From: Acetofilamentum sp. | GTDB taxonomy: Bacteria; Bacteroidota; Bacteroidia; Bacteroidales; JAFGXI01 | Assembly (NCBI GenBank): GCA_020720565.1 | Contig: DYOK01000154.1 | Location: 1-6,449 of the forward strand | Direction: 5' to 3' | DNA length: 6,449 nucleotides | In this document: positions 5,080 through 6,449 of the stretch, piece by piece | How positions within the stretch are numbered: position 1 is the stretch's first letter | Layout: each line of letters starts with the position of its first letter | Position numbers and translations under genes: made by a program | Notes under the pieces: generated by a model | The model's database searches: none | Told to the model about the DNA's origin: nothing | Seen by the model: only the letters and a program-made list of their open reading frames with translations

Positions 5080-6449
5080 ATGACCAAAGAAGAATTGTTA
5101 AAATACGAAAATGTCTATTTTGTGGGGATTGGAGGCATTGGAATGAGTGCCTTAGCTCGTTTCTTTGTGTTAAATGGAAAAAATGTGGCGGGCTACGACA
5201 AAGTCTCGACCCCTTTGACCGATGCTTTACAAACGGAGGGTATTCAGATCCATTTCGACGATCAACTAAATTTGGTGCCAGAACCATTTAAAAACGCCCC
5301 AACTACACTGGTGGTTTATACCCCTGCCATTCCTAAAGAGCATTCCGAACTGATTTATTTCCAAAATAATCCTTTTGTTTTGATGAAACGCGCCCAAGTG
5401 TTGGGAGCTTTATCAAAAGCTTATAGAACGGTTGCTGTAGCTGGTACCCATGGCAAAACCACCATGTCGACCATGACGACTCATTTACTCAATGGCTCAA
5501 CTATTTCAACCTCAGCGTTTTTGGGTGGAATCAGCAAGAATCTGAATTCCAATTTGTTGTTGAGTCCCAACACGCAATTGGTGGTAACCGAAGCCGACGA
5601 ATACGACCGTTCATTTTTAAATTTATACCCGCATACCGCACTCATTGGCTCAATGGACGCCGATCATCTCGATATTTATGGTGCAAAAGAGGCCATGCAT
5701 CAAAGCTTTTTCGAATTTATCAATCAAATTGAGCCAGGAGGGAATTTGGTTCAGAAAATTGGATTGCCTCATCCCGATAGATCCGACATTCAACGTTATA
5801 CTTATAGTCTTGACGATAGCCGTTCCGATTTCTATGCCAGTAAAATGGCCTTATCCGACGATTTGTATACCTTCGATTTGGTCACGCCAATGGGTAAAAT
5901 TCTTAATCTGAAATTGGGTGTGCCAGGGATTGTAAATGTCGAAAATGCCATAGGAGCCTCAGCTTTAGCTTTATTATCTGGAATTCAATCCGATGAATTG
6001 CGTTTGGGGCTAGAATCGTATTCGGGAGTTAAACGTCGATTCGATTATAGGATAAAAACCTCTAAATTGATTTATATCGACGATTACGCCCATCATCCCG
6101 AAGAACTTAAAGCGTTTATTACATCGGTTCGACAATTGTATCCATATAAAAAAATATCGGGCATTTTTCAGCCGCATCTTTTTACTCGTACCCGTGACTT
6201 TGCCGAAGGCTTTGCTACATCATTAGGTCTACTCGACGAGTTGTTTTTGATGGATATTTATCCAGCTCGCGAATTGCCTATACCAGGCGTCGATTCGCAA
6301 ATGGTATTGAATCAGGTTCAGCTTAACGACAAAATGCTATGCAGTAAAGATAATCTGTTAGATATTTTATCGAAAAGAAAATTCGAAGTATTGCTAACGC
6401 TTGGTGCGGGCGATATCGATCAGTTTGTAGAACCAATTGAAGCACTCTT
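5080..6449 (+). CDS. murC: UDP-N-acetylmuramate--L-alanine ligase MurC (3' end cut by window)
   Basis: Cytoplasmic ATP-dependent ligase that adds the first stem residue, L-Ala, to UDP-MurNAc. The frame stays open for 456 codons to the window edge; the family is about 450-490 aa, so little is missing. Reading my own translation: N-terminal UDP-binding Rossmann motif YFVGIGGIGMSALA (13-26), P-loop AGTHGKTTMS (121-130), EADEYDRSFL (171-180), SMDADHLDIYG (191-201), the hinge region PGIVNVENA (282-290) in place of the usual HNxxN, GVKRRFDY (316-323), IDDYAHHPEEL (333-343), FQPHLFTRTRDF (363-374) and LLTLGAGDID (438-447). GTHGKTT with DDYAHHP and QPHLFTRT identifies MurC or the closely related Mpl; the dcw position and MurC-type N-terminus favour MurC. 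The start is the only ATG after an in-frame TAA at 5074-5076. ftsQ would be expected next. Confidence 0.95.
   Translation, partial: MTKEELLKYENVYFVGIGGIGMSALARFFVLNGKNVAGYDKVSTPLTDALQTEGIQIHFDDQLNLVPEPFKNAPTTLVVYTPAIPKEHSELIYFQNNPFVLMKRAQVLGALSKAYRTVAVAGTHGKTTMSTMTTHLLNGSTISTSAFLGGISKNLNSNLLLSPNTQLVVTEADEYDRSFLNLYPHTALIGSMDADHLDIYGAKEAMHQSFFEFINQIEPGGNLVQKIGLPHPDRSDIQRYTYSLDDSRSDFYASKMALSDDLYTFDLVTPMGKILNLKLGVPGIVNVENAIGASALALLSGIQSDELRLGLESYSGVKRRFDYRIKTSKLIYIDDYAHHPEELKAFITSVRQLYPYKKISGIFQPHLFTRTRDFAEGFATSLGLLDELFLMDIYPARELPIPGVDSQMVLNQVQLNDKMLCSKDNLLDILSKRKFEVLLTLGAGDIDQFVEPIEAL

Noticed and set aside
5645..5911. Plus-strand open frame of 88 codons, out of frame within murC.
   Set aside because: It overlaps the conserved SMDADHLDIYG region and central domain of murC in another frame. 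The murC frame carries family motifs on both sides, so there is no sign of a frameshift.
5080..6449. Possibility that the last gene is Mpl (murein peptide ligase) and not MurC.
   Set aside because: Mpl shares the P-loop and C-terminal motifs, but the position directly after murG in a dcw cluster and the VGIGGIGMSALA N-terminus fit MurC.

Overview
The window is a five-gene stretch of a division and cell wall (dcw) cluster, all on the + strand: mraY, murD, ftsW, murG and murC. The first four genes are complete. murC runs off the right edge with only a few codons probably missing. The order matches the classical dcw cluster, so murE is expected just upstream and ftsQ/ftsA/ftsZ downstream, but neither side is visible.

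The organism is most likely a member of the Bacteroidota, probably near Bacteroidales/Marinilabiliales. The evidence is an AT-rich composition, no recognisable Shine-Dalgarno sequences before the starts, a long (415 aa) MraY with an enlarged extracytoplasmic loop, and family variants that I associate with that phylum (FQTSDLAK and the NFLPHPYSDF catalytic loop in FtsW, EDHQTKNA in MurG, SMDADHLDIYG in MurC). This assignment rests on memory of the families, not on a search.

Layout: a 27-nt leader; mraY (28-1275); a 4-nt gap; murD (1280-2617); a 116-nt gap; ftsW (2734-3900), overlapping murG by 8 nt; murG (3893-4999); an 80-nt gap; murC (5080 to the edge). The cluster therefore falls into tight pairs (mraY-murD and ftsW-murG) separated by two gaps. 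No RNA genes, insertion sequences, CRISPR arrays or minus-strand genes were found, and no stretch over 300 bases lacks a gene.

The gene products form one pathway. MurC and MurD add L-Ala and D-Glu to UDP-MurNAc in the cytoplasm. MraY moves the finished phospho-MurNAc-pentapeptide onto undecaprenyl phosphate (lipid I), and MurG adds GlcNAc (lipid II). FtsW, a SEDS glycosyltransferase, polymerises lipid II at the septum.

The coding content is ordinary. The most interesting signal is non-coding: both larger gaps carry the same roughly 70-nt element. Each copy has an identical 14-nt block (TTTTATTAAGCTAA), a semi-conserved AT-rich spacer of 37 or 35 nt, and an identical 14-nt block holding the small palindrome AGGTC-GAA-GACCT, just before the ftsW or murC start. 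This is a duplicated intergenic element, either a dispersed repeat family or a shared cis-regulatory RNA/DNA signal.
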